Source: Myotis daubentonii (lineage: Eukaryota; Chordata; Mammalia; Chiroptera; Vespertilionidae). Taken from it: 64,000 nt of DNA. The stretch spans positions 62,022,855-62,086,854 of the forward strand of contig NC_081851.1 of NCBI RefSeq assembly GCF_963259705.1, given 5' to 3'. The translations under genes and the position numbers were made by a program. The notes under the pieces were generated by a model. That model had not been told where the DNA came from. It searched no databases and saw only the letters and a program-made list of their open reading frames with translations. Positions within the stretch are counted from its first letter, which is position 1, and each line of letters starts with the position of its first letter. Shown here one piece after another: positions 34,720-47,500 of this stretch.

Positions 34720-35284
34720 AGTATTCATTTTCTTAGGTGTGATAATGATTTTGTGGTCATGCAGGAAAATGTCTTATTCTTAGTCAATGCATGAAGGAGT
34801 ATCTAGGGGTGAAGTGGGTTTCGCTCCCACTTCAAATGTTTAGCAAAAATCAATGTGTATATGATGAGAGAGAAAGAAAGCAAATGTTACCAGTTGACCT
34901 ATTGATAAATCTAGGTTGAGGGCATAGAAATGTTTTTTTGTCATATTCTTTGACCTTTTCTGTAGGTTTGAAATAGTTCTGGGAAGGGAGAAATCTTTTT
35001 AAAAAACCAGTATTATCTGGATATAATGAGTAAGGCTGAAAGCAAAAGAAGGCAGTCTTATTTTTACTTTCTCATTTTAATATTTATGTTATCTCTTGAA
35101 AGTTTTTATTTGTGAGTATATATTTTCTCAGCCTCAAAATTATAATGAATAAAATGTTTCCTCTTAATCAGAGGAGGAGAGGGGCAAAATCCAGAGACCT
35201 TATTTGCAAATTATAAAGCACACATGGAAATTTTGAAAGATATATCTATGATATATATAGATAATGCATTCCTCTTTTTAAAAA

Positions 35285-35990
35285 ATTTCTTTTGCTGGAG
35301 TATTTTAAAGCAAATTTAAGGAATTATGTCATCTCACTTGTAAATACTTAAAATTATCTTTATCTCTAAGAGATAAGATCTTTTTAATGTTAACAAAACT
35401 GTAATATCATTGTCACTCAACAAAATTAAGATATTTTTAATTACTACTATATCATAATTCAGCATGCATTCAGTTTTCCTGTCTCAAAAGTATCTTTTCT
35501 ACAGGTTATTTCTATCAGAATTCAACATTGCATTTAGTTGGTGTCTCTTTTACTCTCTAACATTTACCCTTGTTTTTAGTTTCTTTCTTCTTGCCATGTA
35601 TTTGAGGAAGGAACTGGAATATTTATCATACAATTTACTCCATTCCGGATTTGGCTGATGGTATCCCCCTGGTGTCTAGTTAGTTCTAGAAACTTGATTT
35701 GATACTTCCCCCCCCCCCCCCAAGAATACTGCAGTGGTGATATTGTATCCTTTCTGGTTACAATGTCTGGTGGTTCCACTTTGGGTGATTTTCAGATTGA
35801 TCGGTGGCTCGTGGTGCTGTCATCCATCACCAGGCTTCCTTTCAATTTTTCACCTAATGGTTTTAGCAACCATTGATGAATGTCGTCTGGATCCATTAAT
35901 TCATTAGGGGTTACAAAATAGTGATTTTTGGTTCTATCAAACCTCTTGCATTTATCATCTAGGATTCTTCTATAAAGAACTATCTCTAAG
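35285..35990 (-). repeat. Old LINE-like fragment
   Basis: GAGTATTTTAAAGCAAATTT and TCACTTGTAAATACTTAAAA recall an inverted L1M 3' region; C-run at 35,708-35,721. Family uncertain. Confidence 0.4.
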
Positions 35991-36023
35991 GCTCAATGGG
36001 AAAGATGGGATAAATATTTAACA

Positions 36024-36326
36024 CTAGAGGCCCGTTGCAGGAATATTCCTGCAAGAATAGGGCTTCCTGCGGCCGGAGTGAAGCAGAAAAGGGAGCAAAA
36101 CCCGCCGAGACGGGCTTCGCTCCCGCCTCCGCCGCCCCGCTTGCTTCTCCGCAGCTTCGCTCCCTTCTGCAGCGCTTGGCTTCCTTCTACGTTGTCTTCA
36201 GTCTTCGCTTGGCGCCTGCATATGCAAATTAACCACCATTTGTTGGGTTAATTTTCATACTCATCTGATTGGCTGGTGGGCATAGCGGAGTGACACCAAT
36301 TTGCATGTTTCTCTTTTATTAGTGGA
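36024..36326 (-). mobile_element. Helitron with GC-rich interior
   Basis: CTAGAGGCCCGTTGCAGG start, GTTTCTCTTTTATTAGTGGA end, inverted. The middle (36,060-36,215) is GC-rich and may be captured sequence. Confidence 0.82.
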
Positions 36327-36379
36327 GATTATTTTGTCAACCTCCAAAGAAATCCCATGCTCATTACCAGTCATTCCTC

Positions 36380-36740
36380 ATTTCTCCCAGAATAATTCTA
36401 GGCAGTCACTGATCTACTCGTATCTGCTATCTCTATGGATTTCCCCATTCTGGACATTTCATTTAAATGGAATCATACAATACGTGGTCTTATTCACTTC
36501 ATGTAATGTTTTTAAGGTTTATTCCGGTTGTAGCATGGATCAGTTATTTTTATTGGATACTTCATTTTATTTACTCGTTAATTGATGGACATTTGGGTTG
36601 TTTCCACCTTCCTGCTATTATGAAGAAGGCTACTATGAATGTTCATGTCCAGGTTTTATGTGGACGTGTTCTCTTGGGCATGTACCTAAGAGTGGAACTG
36701 CTGGGTCACATTGTAACTCCTTCCTCGTTACTTTGCATAT
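36380..36740 (-). mobile_element. L1 LINE 3' fragment
   Basis: Inverted L1M 3' region: AATGGAATCATACAATACGT, TGATGGACATTTGGGTTGTT, GGAACTGCTGGGTCACATTG. Confidence 0.7.
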
Positions 36741-36829
36741 CAGAATTATGTTCAGAACGCATATCCAGTGCTACTTCCGTAGTGTTCCACCATCTCCCTC
36801 TCAGAATGAAACTTCTCCCTAGCACTCCC

Positions 36830-37860
36830 ATTGTGTAGTCCCTCTGTATTGTGCTTTTCAGTCGGCCTCAGAGCTCAGCTATTCCCACATGGCTGTTCAG
36901 ATCATACTGTGAATTGCTGGAAAGCAGGGACAAGCACTCTGCTTTTTGTATAGCCAAGACATTGAGTACACTGCCCTGCATACAGCAGGAACTCTATGAT
37001 GTGCTTTTGATGGGTGGAGAGTGTTAATTTTATGTGATCAAACTTACAAAATATATCTAATACTAAATGTCCACTATAAAATGTTAACTATTAAATGTTT
37101 GGCAAATAACACTTAAAGGTCTGTAAGGCAAATCATTTTGCTACACTGAAATCTACTTGTTTTGAATTTCAGAAGCTCCAGTATGTAGGATTTGAAATTA
37201 GGAAAATGAAACATTTTAGAAATTGTAGATAGGACTTTGAAAATAAACAGCACAATATAAACAAAAGTAAATAACATTAAAATTGACTTGATGTTTCAAA
37301 TGTCACATAGATGTTCTAAAGGTAATTGAAAAATTATATTCAATGTTTTGCTTCCTGTGGTCTTCATTATTGTCTAGTTATGAACTCATAAAAGGCCTAT
37401 ATGAATAAAACATTTTTACTCACATTGAAAGCCTTCATTTGGAACCACTGATGGATAAGAATGGCGGGATGTCTCTCTCCCACTCTCCAAGGCAGGCCCT
37501 GGGCCTGGAAATGCAGATCACCCTCTGGTGGAGTCATGGGGTCCACCAAGGTTATTCCCATTCTCAGCAGAATTGTTCATGAACATACTCAGAATATTCT
37601 AGGCCACTGGGCAGGTGGTGGGCTGTCCCCACAGTCACTAAGAGGAGACAAGGAAGCCAATTCCTGATTCTCATGTGAAACAATCCACATGGCTTTGGGA
37701 CTGACTGAAAGAATACAGGCATGTTGGCTGAAATGACAGGAAAGGATTTGACTGTAAATCTGAGGGAAAGATGTACTCCTTTTAGTTATTAACATAGTTT
37801 TGTTATTTTTAAATGAAACGAGTAAATATTCAACAGCATTTAAGTATATAAACGACAATA
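36830..37860. other. Intergenic, no feature recognised
   Basis: AT-rich unique-looking sequence; no supported gene. Confidence 0.4.
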
Positions 37861-37872
37861 TATATATACATA

Positions 37873-38080
37873 TTTAATATATTGATTTTTTACAGAGAGG
37901 AAGGAGAGGGATAGAGAGTTAGAAACATTGATGAGAGAGAACCACTGATCAGCTGCCTCCTGCACACCCCCTACTGGGGATGTGCCCACAACCAAGGCAC
38001 ATGCCCTTGACCGGAATCAAACCTGGGACCCTACAGTCCGCAGGCCGATGCTCCATCCACTGAGCCAAACCAGTTAGGGC
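37873..38080 (-). mobile_element. VES SINE
   Basis: Inverted SINE; AACGACAATATAT / AATGACAATATAT flanks. Confidence 0.88.
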
Positions 38081-38214
38081 AATGACAATATATTTTTAAC
38101 TATTTTTATTGTTGACAGTATTACAGCTGTGCCCCATCTTTTGTATATGTACTTATATTCATAAGAATGATTCATGCTCTGTATGAAGAACTGAGGCCCA
38201 GAGGTGAACCAGGT

Positions 38215-38365
38215 TAGTGGTTCTCAAGCTCTGCTGCATCTCAGAATCAAGGGCAGTGCTGCCAAGGCCCCATGACCAATGGCATCAGAATCTCTGGGGG
38301 CGGGACCCTCGTATTCTTTTTTAAAGCTCCCCATGTTCAACCTGAGGACCAGTGAACTAGGTCAC
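38215..38365. repeat. Old hAT/Charlie-type MITE fragment
   Basis: GTGGTTCTCAAGCTCTGCTG ... AGAATCTCTGGGGGCGGGAC ... matches the pattern of MER-class Charlie MITEs. Confidence 0.5.
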
Positions 38366-38915
38366 GTTAGGTCGGAGGCTAAAGCAAGTTGTGCTGTTGG
38401 TTGGCTTGTGCCAGAGTAGCTTAGATTTTGCTATGTTCTCGTGTATGCTGTTTCTAACAAAAGGGAGAAGCAGTCGACCTCTTGCTCTTCGCTATTGAAA
38501 GGTGAGAGGTAAAGCTACAGGGGAGGTCACAATGCTATCCCAAGCGCAGCAGTGCCCTATATTTAACCTAGAGCATTAGTTCTCACCCACAGGGGCTTAT
38601 CAGACTCATTCTTAGGACTGTAAGGGATTGTCCTAGATGAGCTGATCAAAATCACTTTATAAAAAAGTTCACGGTTTTGATGCCCAACCTTGGATGGAGC
38701 TCTGCAGAGGTGTGCCACAGTAGGTCTTCAGCTGTATTCAGTGAAATTATAGGGAAGCAGACTTCAGCTTAAGACAGAAAATAACTTTGAAATTGCTTAG
38801 ACCTACCCAGCAATGGAATGGTTTAAGGCAGTGAGCTCTGAGAAGTGTGGGAACAAGCTCTGTGGACCCTCATTCATTCCCTCTCAATAGAGGGGTGTTT
38901 TTGTTTGTTTGTTTG

Positions 38916-39069
38916 TTAATCCTTCCCTGAGGATATTTTTCCGTTGATTTTTAGAGAGAGTGGAAGGGAGGAAACATTGGTGTGAGAGAGAAACCTTGAC
39001 GGGATTTGAATCCAGGACCCTTCAGTGGGCATGCTGACTCTCTATTCATTGAGCCAAACTGGCCAGGGC
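38916..39069 (-). mobile_element. VES SINE, internally deleted
   Basis: Tail AATCCTTCCCTGAGGATATT and head CCAAACTGGCCAGGGCA; the CTGCCTCCTGC block is missing. Confidence 0.78.
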
Positions 39070-39626
39070 AGCCATGTCTTATCTGATGAGTGATTTTGGG
39101 AGACGGAACTTAGCATGTGAGGCTCAGTGTCTGGTGGATCCTCTCACCTAGAAAGCTAACTGGTCTCAAAATGCAAAGTTGGGCTGTGTCCCTGCAAGGC
39201 AGAGAGAGGCCTGCCGTTCTCGCCAATCAGGCAGATTTATTAGGGAGCCTGACTGGAGACAGGTCAGCCTTGCTCTCTGTTATAGCTTCACGGACAATAA
39301 AGCTGATATTGTGATATCTGACTTCCACATCTTATTTTTTAACTTGTTCGGAAGTGAAGAGGAGAATAAGAGAGTTACCTGTTGGTGTCCTTAAATTCCA
39401 TAAGCATCACAGTAGAGCCAAAGCTTGTAATGGCCCATCTGGTGTTCTAAAAAGCATTCCATTATTTTATTTTTGGAGTCCATGAACTTTTATATTTTAA
39501 AGTACAAAGTACTTCTAAAGTAGAAAAAAAAACATAAACATTTGGCATAAAATTTTTTGGGAATTCTAACTGCTGAACTGTCTAGGAAACAACAGCATTT
39601 TCCAAGTTTCTACTTTATTGAGAATC

Positions 39627-39682
39627 TTAGTCATGATCTGCAGAAGTTGGTCCTGGGCAATTTGAAGACAGGTCATCTTTAT
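39627..39682 (-). pseudogene. GPATCH11: GPATCH11-like terminal exon C
   Basis: Acceptor TTACAG (AG 39,684-39,683); 56 nt to TAA. The AATAAA signal lies only 8-13 nt after the stop, so the 3' UTR would be very short. Confidence 0.87.
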
Positions 39683-40001
39683 CTGTAATTTACATGAAGA
39701 AAATAGAAGATTTGTAAACTATCCTAGAAAATTATTTCAACATAACATGCGTTTTGTAGCTTTGTTTGCTCCTGATTGTTAAATCAGGAAAAGATACTAG
39801 TAAAAACAACAATAACCAAAACTTCTTCACTCTCAAGTTCAAAGCCCTTAATTCGAGTCAATAAAGCCAGCATGGGAAAATGTATTAGAAGGGAAAGCAC
39901 TTGGCTCTGTAATACATATGACAAGTTTTAAACCATTTCTTTCTAAAAATAAAAAAAAAAAAGTGGATTTCAACATGCTGATTTTTTTTTTTACGTTTTT
40001 T

Positions 40002-40219
40002 TTTTTTAAATATATTTTATTGATTTTTTACAGAGAGGAAGGGAGAGAGATTGAGAGCTAGAAACATCGATGAGAGAGAAACATCGATCAGCTGCCTCCT
40101 GCAAGTCCCCCACTGGGGAAGTGCCCGCAACTGAGGTACATGCCCTTGACCGGAATTGAACCTGGGACCTTTCAGTCCGCAGGCCGACGCTCTATCCGCT
40201 GAGCCAAACTGGCTTTGGC
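40002..40219 (-). mobile_element. VES SINE in GPATCH11 fragment intron
   Basis: Inverted SINE; target duplication ACATGCTGATTTTT. Confidence 0.88.
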
Positions 40220-40617
40220 AACATGCTGATTTTTATGGTTCAGGGACAAATATTCTATTTATATAATAATGAGTTCTAAAAGTTAATATATCTTTGAAGT
40301 ATCTATAACTTAAGAAAGATTTTTAAAAAAGCATAAAAAATGATCATCCTTAATTGAATCACATTTTTTCTTCTTAAATAAAAGACTGAAAAATTCCCTT
40401 CTGCACTTTGTTTCCAAACAGTTGAAAACACCTTTAAGAAGGCCTCAATTATTTCTATACTTACTACTTATTTAGGTCATTGATTCTACATTACCTTTTG
40501 GATAGAATAAGAAATTTCCATTATCTATGGGAAATATGACATTCATAAAAAAAATAAAGTTGAAAATCAAAGAGCATTTTTATTCAATATTTTTAAAAGC
40601 TTAAAGTATCTTCTTAC

Positions 40618-40697
40618 CTTCATAGGCTGTTCCACACCAAATACAATACATGTTCTTCTCTTAAATAACTCGTCAATATCTGTAATTTGTCCAGTAC
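40618..40697 (-). pseudogene. GPATCH11: GPATCH11-like exon B with 2-nt deletion
   Basis: Acceptor CTAG (AG at 40,699-40,698), donor GTAAG from 40,617. The exon is 80 nt; joining exons A and C in frame needs 82. Frame is lost after EEH near 40,650. Restoring it is not needed to identify the exon: reading beyond the break in the next frame gives IWCG-like residues matching the family. Confidence 0.85.
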
Positions 40698-41146
40698 CTA
40701 GATATAGGACACAAGCACATTAATGGTTCACATTGACCGGGATGTTGGTTTTCTGGTCTCTGGGGTCATGCTGAACTAGCCCAAGGCCATTAATCTTCCG
40801 CTACACTCTCTACCAGTCAGGAGAGGTGTGAAAGGCAGGATGTTTTAGCATGTGTCCCAGTTTGCCAGCTACCCTGATTATTTTCACAAGTTTTCCAGAC
40901 AGAATAAAGACTACATGTTAACATTCAGAAATAGAATTTGGCTGGCTCTATTAGGATGAGGATTGTTTAAAGACCACTTCTACTTTCAAAGAATCTACCT
41001 TCCCCAGTGGGATGAGGGAGAACACTGCCTCCCTGTGCCATTACAGTTCTCATCAGTGGTCTCCCATTTCAGTGGAACATAGGTTTTTCAAATTTTGAAT
41101 GTTTCCTACCAAAGTCTTATGTACATGTAACCATAGAAATGTGTAG

Positions 41147-41151
<5 letters not shown>

Positions 41152-41238
<87 letters not shown>

Positions 41239-41436
41239 GATTTTTTACAGAGCGGAAGGGAGAGGGATAGAGAGTTAGAAACATCGATGAGAGAGAAACA
41301 TTGATCAGCTGCCTCCTGCACATCCCCCACTGGGGATGTGCCCGCAACCAAGGTACATGCACTTGACCGGAATCGAACCCAGGACCGTTGAGTCCACAGG
41401 CCGACGCTCTATCCACTGAGCCAAACTGATCAGGGC
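41152..41436 (-). mobile_element. (CT)n(TA)n tract plus VES SINE
   Basis: CT run 41,152-41,191, TA run to 41,235, then an inverted SINE ending GCCAAACTGATCAGGGC. Confidence 0.86.
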
Positions 41437-41668
41437 CATGTAGTTATTTCTTGAATAATCTCCTCTTCCTTTGAATTGAGTTTTGCTTTGTCTTGTTTGT
41501 GGGTGGGGAAGAAGGGTACTCACAAGAATCACTTCCACAAGTTTAACAGGAAACAAGGTAAAAATGAAAATAATTTACATTTGCAGCTAATCCATCAACC
41601 ACACTAGAGCAGAGGTGAGAGGGTAAACTGAGGCTAAAGGGAAACATAATAAAATTTTGATCTGGGGT

Positions 41669-42017
<349 letters not shown>

Positions 42018-42171
42018 TTAAACATAGCTAAACATGAGTCTATCACCAGTATGTTCATGTCAACATGAATTCATCCTTTTGAGTAAATATTTACTGAGTG
42101 CTGCTTCAAGAGTAAAGCACTGCACTGTAAACTCTGGGGATGCAAAACCCAATTAAAAAAATATATATGTA

Positions 42172-43316
42172 CTAGAGGCCCAGTGCACAAAAATTTGTGC
42201 ACTCAGGGGGGTCCCTCAGCCCGGCCTATGCCCTCTTGCAGTCTGGGACCCCTTAGAGGATGTCTACCTGCTGGCTTACGCCCGCTTCCCGGGGGAACGG
42301 GCCTAAGCTGGCAGTGAGACATCCCTCTGGCAGCCTGACAGCCCTTGGGGGATGTCCACTTGCCAGCGGGGAGCAGGCCTAAGCTGCAGTCGAACATTGT
42401 TAGTGCTGCTGAGGAGGCGGGAGAGGCTCCTGCCACCACCGCTTTGCTGGCAGCCATCAGTCTGGCTTCTGGCTGAGCAGAGCTCCCCCTGTGGGAGCGC
42501 ACTGATCACCAAGGGACAGCTCTACATTGAGCATCTGCCCCCTGGTGGTCAGTGTGTGATAGTGACCAGTCATTCCCAGTCGTTCTGCTGTTAGGGTCAA
42601 TTTGCACATTACCCTTTTATTATATATGATGATAGGGGCCTGGTGCACGGGTGGGGGCTGGCTGGTTTACCCTGAAGGGTGTCCCGGATCAGAGTGGGAG
42701 TCCTGCTGGGGTGCCTGGCCAGCCTGGGGGAGGGGCTGATTGGTGTTAGCAGGCTGGTCACACCCCCTTCAGTTTGGGGGTCCCCATTGGGGTGCCTGGC
42801 CACTCTGGGTGAGGGGCTGAGGGCCAGTTTCAGGCTGGCCAAGCCCCCCAGCGACAGAAGCTCCCAGCCTCTCCTATCTTTCTTTCTTTTTTTTTTTTAT
42901 TCTGGGATTTAGTTACCTTCTATAATTGAAAGTTTGTAGCCTTGAGTGGAGCTCAGAGCTGGCCAGGGTGGGCGGGAAGCTTGGCTTCCTCCATCGCCAG
43001 GGGCAACCCAAGCCTCCTGCTCGCTCCAGCTCCTTGGCCACGGCCAGCTGAAAGCAGGTATCTGGGGTTTATTTATCTTCTATAATTGAAACTTTGTTGC
43101 CTTGAGTGGAGCTCAGAGCTGGCTGCAGCAACCGGGAAGTTTTGCTTCCTCCATCACTGGGGCAACCAAGCCTCCTGCTTGCTCCAGCTCTGTGGCTGCT
43201 GGCCGCCATCTTGGTTGGGTTAATTTGCATATAGTTGCTCTGATTGACTGGTGGGTGTGGCTTAAGGCATAGGGAAGGTGTGGTCAATTTGCATATTTTT
43301 CTTTTATTAGTGTAGA
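42172..43316 (-). mobile_element. Composite HeliBat-type Helitron
   Basis: Inverted copy of the two-part element: CTAGAGGCCCAGTGCACAAA start, an internal GATAGGGGCCTGGTGCACGG junction at about 42,633, and CTTTTATTAGTGTAGA end. Sits between the GPATCH11 fragment and the promoter region, close to the presumed unit junction. Confidence 0.85.
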
Positions 43317-43321
43317 TATAT

Positions 43322-43562
43322 TTAAATCCTCATCCCAGGACATGCTTAGTGAATTTTAGAGGGAGGAGGTGGGAGAGAGAGACAGAGGGGAAAACATCAA
43401 TGTGAGAAAGAAACATCTATCGGTAGCCTTCCTGTACATGCCCTACATACCCCAAATGGGAATTGAACCTGAAACCTAGGTATGGGTCCTGACCAGGAAT
43501 CAACCCTGCCACCTTTTGTGTATGAGACAAACCTCTAACCAACTGAGCTACCCAGCTAAGGC
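43322..43562 (-). mobile_element. VES SINE
   Basis: Inverted SINE directly beside the composite Helitron. Confidence 0.82.
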
Positions 43563-43867
43563 CAATTAGAATACTGTATTGTCTCAAAGTCCTGTCAGTC
43601 TAGTAGGGACATAAATAGCTTAATGGATATAAAATAATACATATAAGGACACATATGTAATACCTTAATCAATAAAGAAAAAATATAAAATAATACATAA
43701 AAGCTAGAAAATCTTTATAGTCAAGACATACATTCAAAATAAAGTGGTAGGGAATATATAAAAATGAGATTGCTCCTAGCAATGTATTTAAAGATAATAG
43801 AAATTTTGAGACTTTAAAAATTATATTTTTAAAGCTAATTTTTGAGAGAGAGAAATCAATCAAAATT
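43563..43867. other. Probable region of the duplication-unit junction
   Basis: AT-rich, with no recognised element. GPATCH11 intron sequence must end and EIF2AK2 upstream sequence begin somewhere between 42,000 and 43,870. Confidence 0.4.
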
Positions 43868-44262
43868 ATATCCACCCCTACCCTCACCCTCAGCCCACCC
43901 TTGGAAGAGGAAAGGAGATGGTCTACCCCTGGGACCAGTGATAGATCCTCCCTTCCCCCAACTGGTGGATGGAGTATGAGGTAACCTGCAGCCCAGAAAT
44001 ATTAGAGAGACTAACCATGTACCTTATATGGACTATACACTGAACCACCAATCCACACCTGGCAAATACTGAGCCCTTGTTCCTATATGGACCATTGAGC
44101 CACCAATCAGCGCCCACCGAGTACACTAAGCCCCTATTCCTTCCCATTCCGCCCCTCAAAAGGAGTGCCCATGCCTGCTGGAGTTGCTGTCCTCCCATTG
44201 CGAGATAGGCCAGCAGGTCTCTATCTCGCTCCCAACTGGTCTCACACCCAGTTCAGCAGCCC

Positions 44263-44430
44263 CAGAGACCACAGCGAGGTGCCCACGTCTCGCGGATTCT
44301 GACCTCCACGGGGTCCTGGACTCACCCAGGGACCGGGGTGCGGCCACCAGGGCCTGGATACCGCCAGGCCCCAAATGTCGGGTCAGCGTCCTTGTGCTCC
44401 CAAATTCCGCGCATGTGGGAGCCTTATTTC
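44263..44430 (+). repeat. Promoter flank, copy of 48,943-49,070
   Basis: The stretch GGATTCTGACCTCCACGG through CAGGGCCTGGA aligns with 48,965-49,035 with few changes. A pyrimidine-rich piece at 43,868-43,925 also recurs at 48,880-48,930. Together they show that the promoter flank and the promoter were duplicated as one block. Confidence 0.7.
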
Positions 44431-44542
44431 AAATTTCCCACCAATGGGGAGAGGTGGGCGGGAGGCGGAGTCCCCGAGGAGGCGGAAACTAAAAGGGAGC
44501 AGCCCAGGCCTAGCTGCGCTTCACCGACTGCGGTGGCGCCAG
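44431..44542 (+). promoter_or_regulatory. EIF2AK2-type promoter module P1 with candidate exon 1
   Basis: A CCAAT box (44,441-44,446) is followed by GGGAGGCGGAGTCC at 44,460-44,473. This is 14 of the 15 bases of the KCS element known from human and mouse PKR promoters (GGGAAGGCGGAGTCC, from memory). An ISRE-like GGAAACTAAAAG follows at 44,484-44,495. KCS followed closely by ISRE is the established PKR promoter layout for interferon induction. The sequence then runs GGGAGCAGCCCAGG to a donor CAG|GTGAGC at 44,543, so 44,500-44,542 could be a non-coding first exon. Confidence 0.7.
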
Positions 44543-44594
44543 GTGAGCAGAGCAGACAGCGCGGGAGGCGGCCAAGTACGGAGAAGGATACTGA

Positions 44595-47500
44595 GCGCCC
44601 TGACAGATGCGAGGGGGCGCCCAGGTGCGGCGAAGGGCTCGGAGCGCGGGGCGGCAGATGCGGGCGGCTGGGGACACCCAGGAGGGGAAGGGCTCGAAGC
44701 GCGGGCGGCAGGATAGTGGAGGGGCGCCCACGTTTGGCGAGTAGCCTGGAGCGCGGACAGGAGGATAAACGGGTGGCGCCCACGTTTGGCGAGCGGCCCA
44801 GAGCGCGGTCAGGATGATAGAGGGGCGGCGAGCGGCCCAGAGCGCGGACAGGAGGATAGAGGGGCGGCGAGCGGCCCAGAGCGCGGACAGGAGGATAGAG
44901 GGGCGGCGAGCGGCCCAGAACGCGGACAGGAGGATAGAGGGGCGGCGAGCGGCCCAGAGCGCGGACAGCAGGATAGAGGGGTGGCGCCCACGTTTGGCGA
45001 GCGTCCCGGAGTGTAGGTGGCAGGATAGAGGGAGGGCGCCCACGTTTAGAAACGGGCCGGAGCATGGACCGCAGGATAGAGGGAAGGCGCCCACCTTTAG
45101 AAACGGGCCGTAGCGCGGACAGCAGGATAGAGGGAGGGTGCCCATGTTCGCGAGGGGCCCGGAGCGCGGGTGGCAGGATAGAGGGGGAGGCGGGGGTCAC
45201 GTTCGAAGAGCGGTCCGGAGCGCGGGAGGCAGGGTGCCCAGGATGGGCGAGGTGCCCAGGATGGGCGAGCTGCCCAGAGCGCGGGGGAGGGGGGGGGTGC
45301 AGGATTCCGACGGAGACCAGGAGCGGCTAAGAGCAGATGCGGGCGGGTGGGGGCACCAGGCGGGGAAGGACTCGGAGCGCGAGGCTACAGATGCGGGCGG
45401 CTGGGGGCACCAAGGCCGGGAAGGGCTCAGAGCGCGGGCGGCAGGATGGGGGGGGGGGGGGCGCGCATGTTTGGCGAACAGCCCAGAGTGCGGGCGGCAG
45501 GAAAATGGGGAGGGGGCGCGCAGGTTTGGCGAACAGCCCAGAGTGCGGGCGGCAGGAAAATGGGGGCGAGGGGCGCGCACGTTTGGGGAGCAGCCCAGAG
45601 CGCGGGCGGCAGGTTAGAGGGGGGATGCCCATGTTCGAGGAGAGGCCTGGAGCACGGGCGGCAGAATAGTGGAGGGGCGCCCACGTTTTTCGAGCGGCCT
45701 GGAACGGGGACAGGATAGACTGGTGGCGCTCACGTTTGAGGAGCGGCCCGGGGCTCAGGCAGCAGGATAGTGGGTGGGCGCCCACGTGTGGCCAGTGGCC
45801 CGGAGGACGGGTGGCAGTAAAATGGGGCGGGGGGCGGCGCGCACGTTTGGCGAGCGGCCTGAAGCGCGGGGGGGGGGGCAGGAGGATAAACGGGTGGCGC
45901 CTATGTTTGGCCAGCGGCCTGGAGCGCGGACAGGATAGAGGGGTGGCGCCCACGTTTGGCGAGCGGCCAAGAGCGCGGACAGGATGATAGAGGGGCGGCG
46001 AGCGGCCCGGAGCGCGGACAGCAGGATAGAGGGGTGGCGCCCACGTTCGAGGAGAGGCCTGGAGCACTTGGGTCAGGATTCTGGCAGCGCCCAGGTGTGG
46101 CTAGCGGCAGGATAGTGAGGGGAAGGGGCGCACGTTTGGCGAGCTCCCCGGAACACGGGCAGCAGGATAGAGGGGGATGACCACGTTAGAGGAGCAGCCC
46201 GGAGCGAGCGCGGGCGGAGGATAGTGGAGGGGCGCCCACGTTTGTCGAGCGGCCTGGATCGGGGATAGGAAGATAGACGGGTGGCGCCCACGTTCAAGGA
46301 GCGGCCCAGAGCGCGGGCGGCAGGAAAATTGGGGGTGGGGGGGGCGCGCACGTGTGTCCAGCGGGCCGGAGGGCAGGCGGCAGGAAAATGGGGGGGGGGG
46401 GGCGCGCACGTTTGGCGAGCGGCCCAGAGCGCGGGCGGCAGGTTAGAGGGGGGATGCCCATGTTCGAGGAGAGGCCTGGAGCACGGGCGGCAGAATAGTG
46501 GAGGGGCGCCCACGTTTTTCGAGCAGCCTGGAACGGGGACAGGATAGACTGGTGGCGCTCACGTTTGAGGAGCGGCCCGGGGCTCAGGCAGCAGGATAGT
46601 GGGTGGGCGCCCACGTGTGGCCAGTGGCCCGGAGGACGGGTGGCAGTAAAATGGGGCGGGGGGCGGCGCGCACGTTTGGCGAGCGGCCTGAAGCGCGGGG
46701 GGGGGGGCAGGAGGATAAACGGGTGGCGCCTATGTTTGGCCAGCGGCCTGGAGCGCGGACAGGATAGAGGGGTGGCGCCCACGTTTGGCGAGCGGCCAAG
46801 AGCGCGGACAGGATGATAGAGGGGCGGCGAGCGGCCCGGAGCGCGGACAGCAGGATAGAGGGGTGGCGCCCACGTTCGAGGAGAGGCCTGGAGCACTTGG
46901 GTCAGGATTCTGGCAGCGCCCAGGTGTGGCTAGCGGCAGGATAGTGAGGGGAAGGGGCGCACGTTTGGCGAGCTGCCCGGAACACGGGCAGCAGGATAGA
47001 GGGGGATGACCACGTTAGAGGAGCAGCCCGGAGCGAGCGCGGGCGGAGGATAGTGGAGGGGCGCCCACGTTTGTCGAGCGGCCTGGATCGGGGATAGGAA
47101 GATAGACGGGTGGCGCCCACGTTCAAGGAGCGGCCCAGAGCGCGGGCGGCAGGAAAATTGGGGGTGGGGGGGGCGCGCACGTGTGTCCAGCGGGCCGGAG
47201 GGCAGGCGGCAGGAAAATGGGGGGGGGGGCGCGCACGTTTGGCGAGCGGCCCAGAGCGCGGGCGGCAGGTTAGAGGGGGGATGCCCATGTTCGAGGAGAG
47301 GCCTGGAGCACGGGCGGCAGAATAGTGGAGGGGCGCCCACGTTTTTCGAGCGGCCTGGAACGGGGACAGGATAGACTGGTGGCGCTCACGTTTGAGGAGC
47401 GGCCCGGGGCTCAGGCAGCAGGATAGTGGGTGGGCGCCCACGTGTGGCCAGTGGCCCGGAGGACGGGTGGCAGTAAAATGGGGCGGGGGGCGGCGCGCAC

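Larger units (their letters stand above)
32821..35154 (+). other. EIF2AK2: Probable 3' UTR / 3' flank of EIF2AK2 copy 1
   Basis: No coding sequence is seen. The stretch holds two SINEs (32,988-33,206 plus; 33,248-33,469 minus), an old L1 piece and a third SINE. AATAAA within the first SINE tail (about 33,179) and at 35,149-35,154 are the only polyadenylation-signal candidates noted. Where the mRNA ends cannot be decided from sequence alone. Confidence 0.4.
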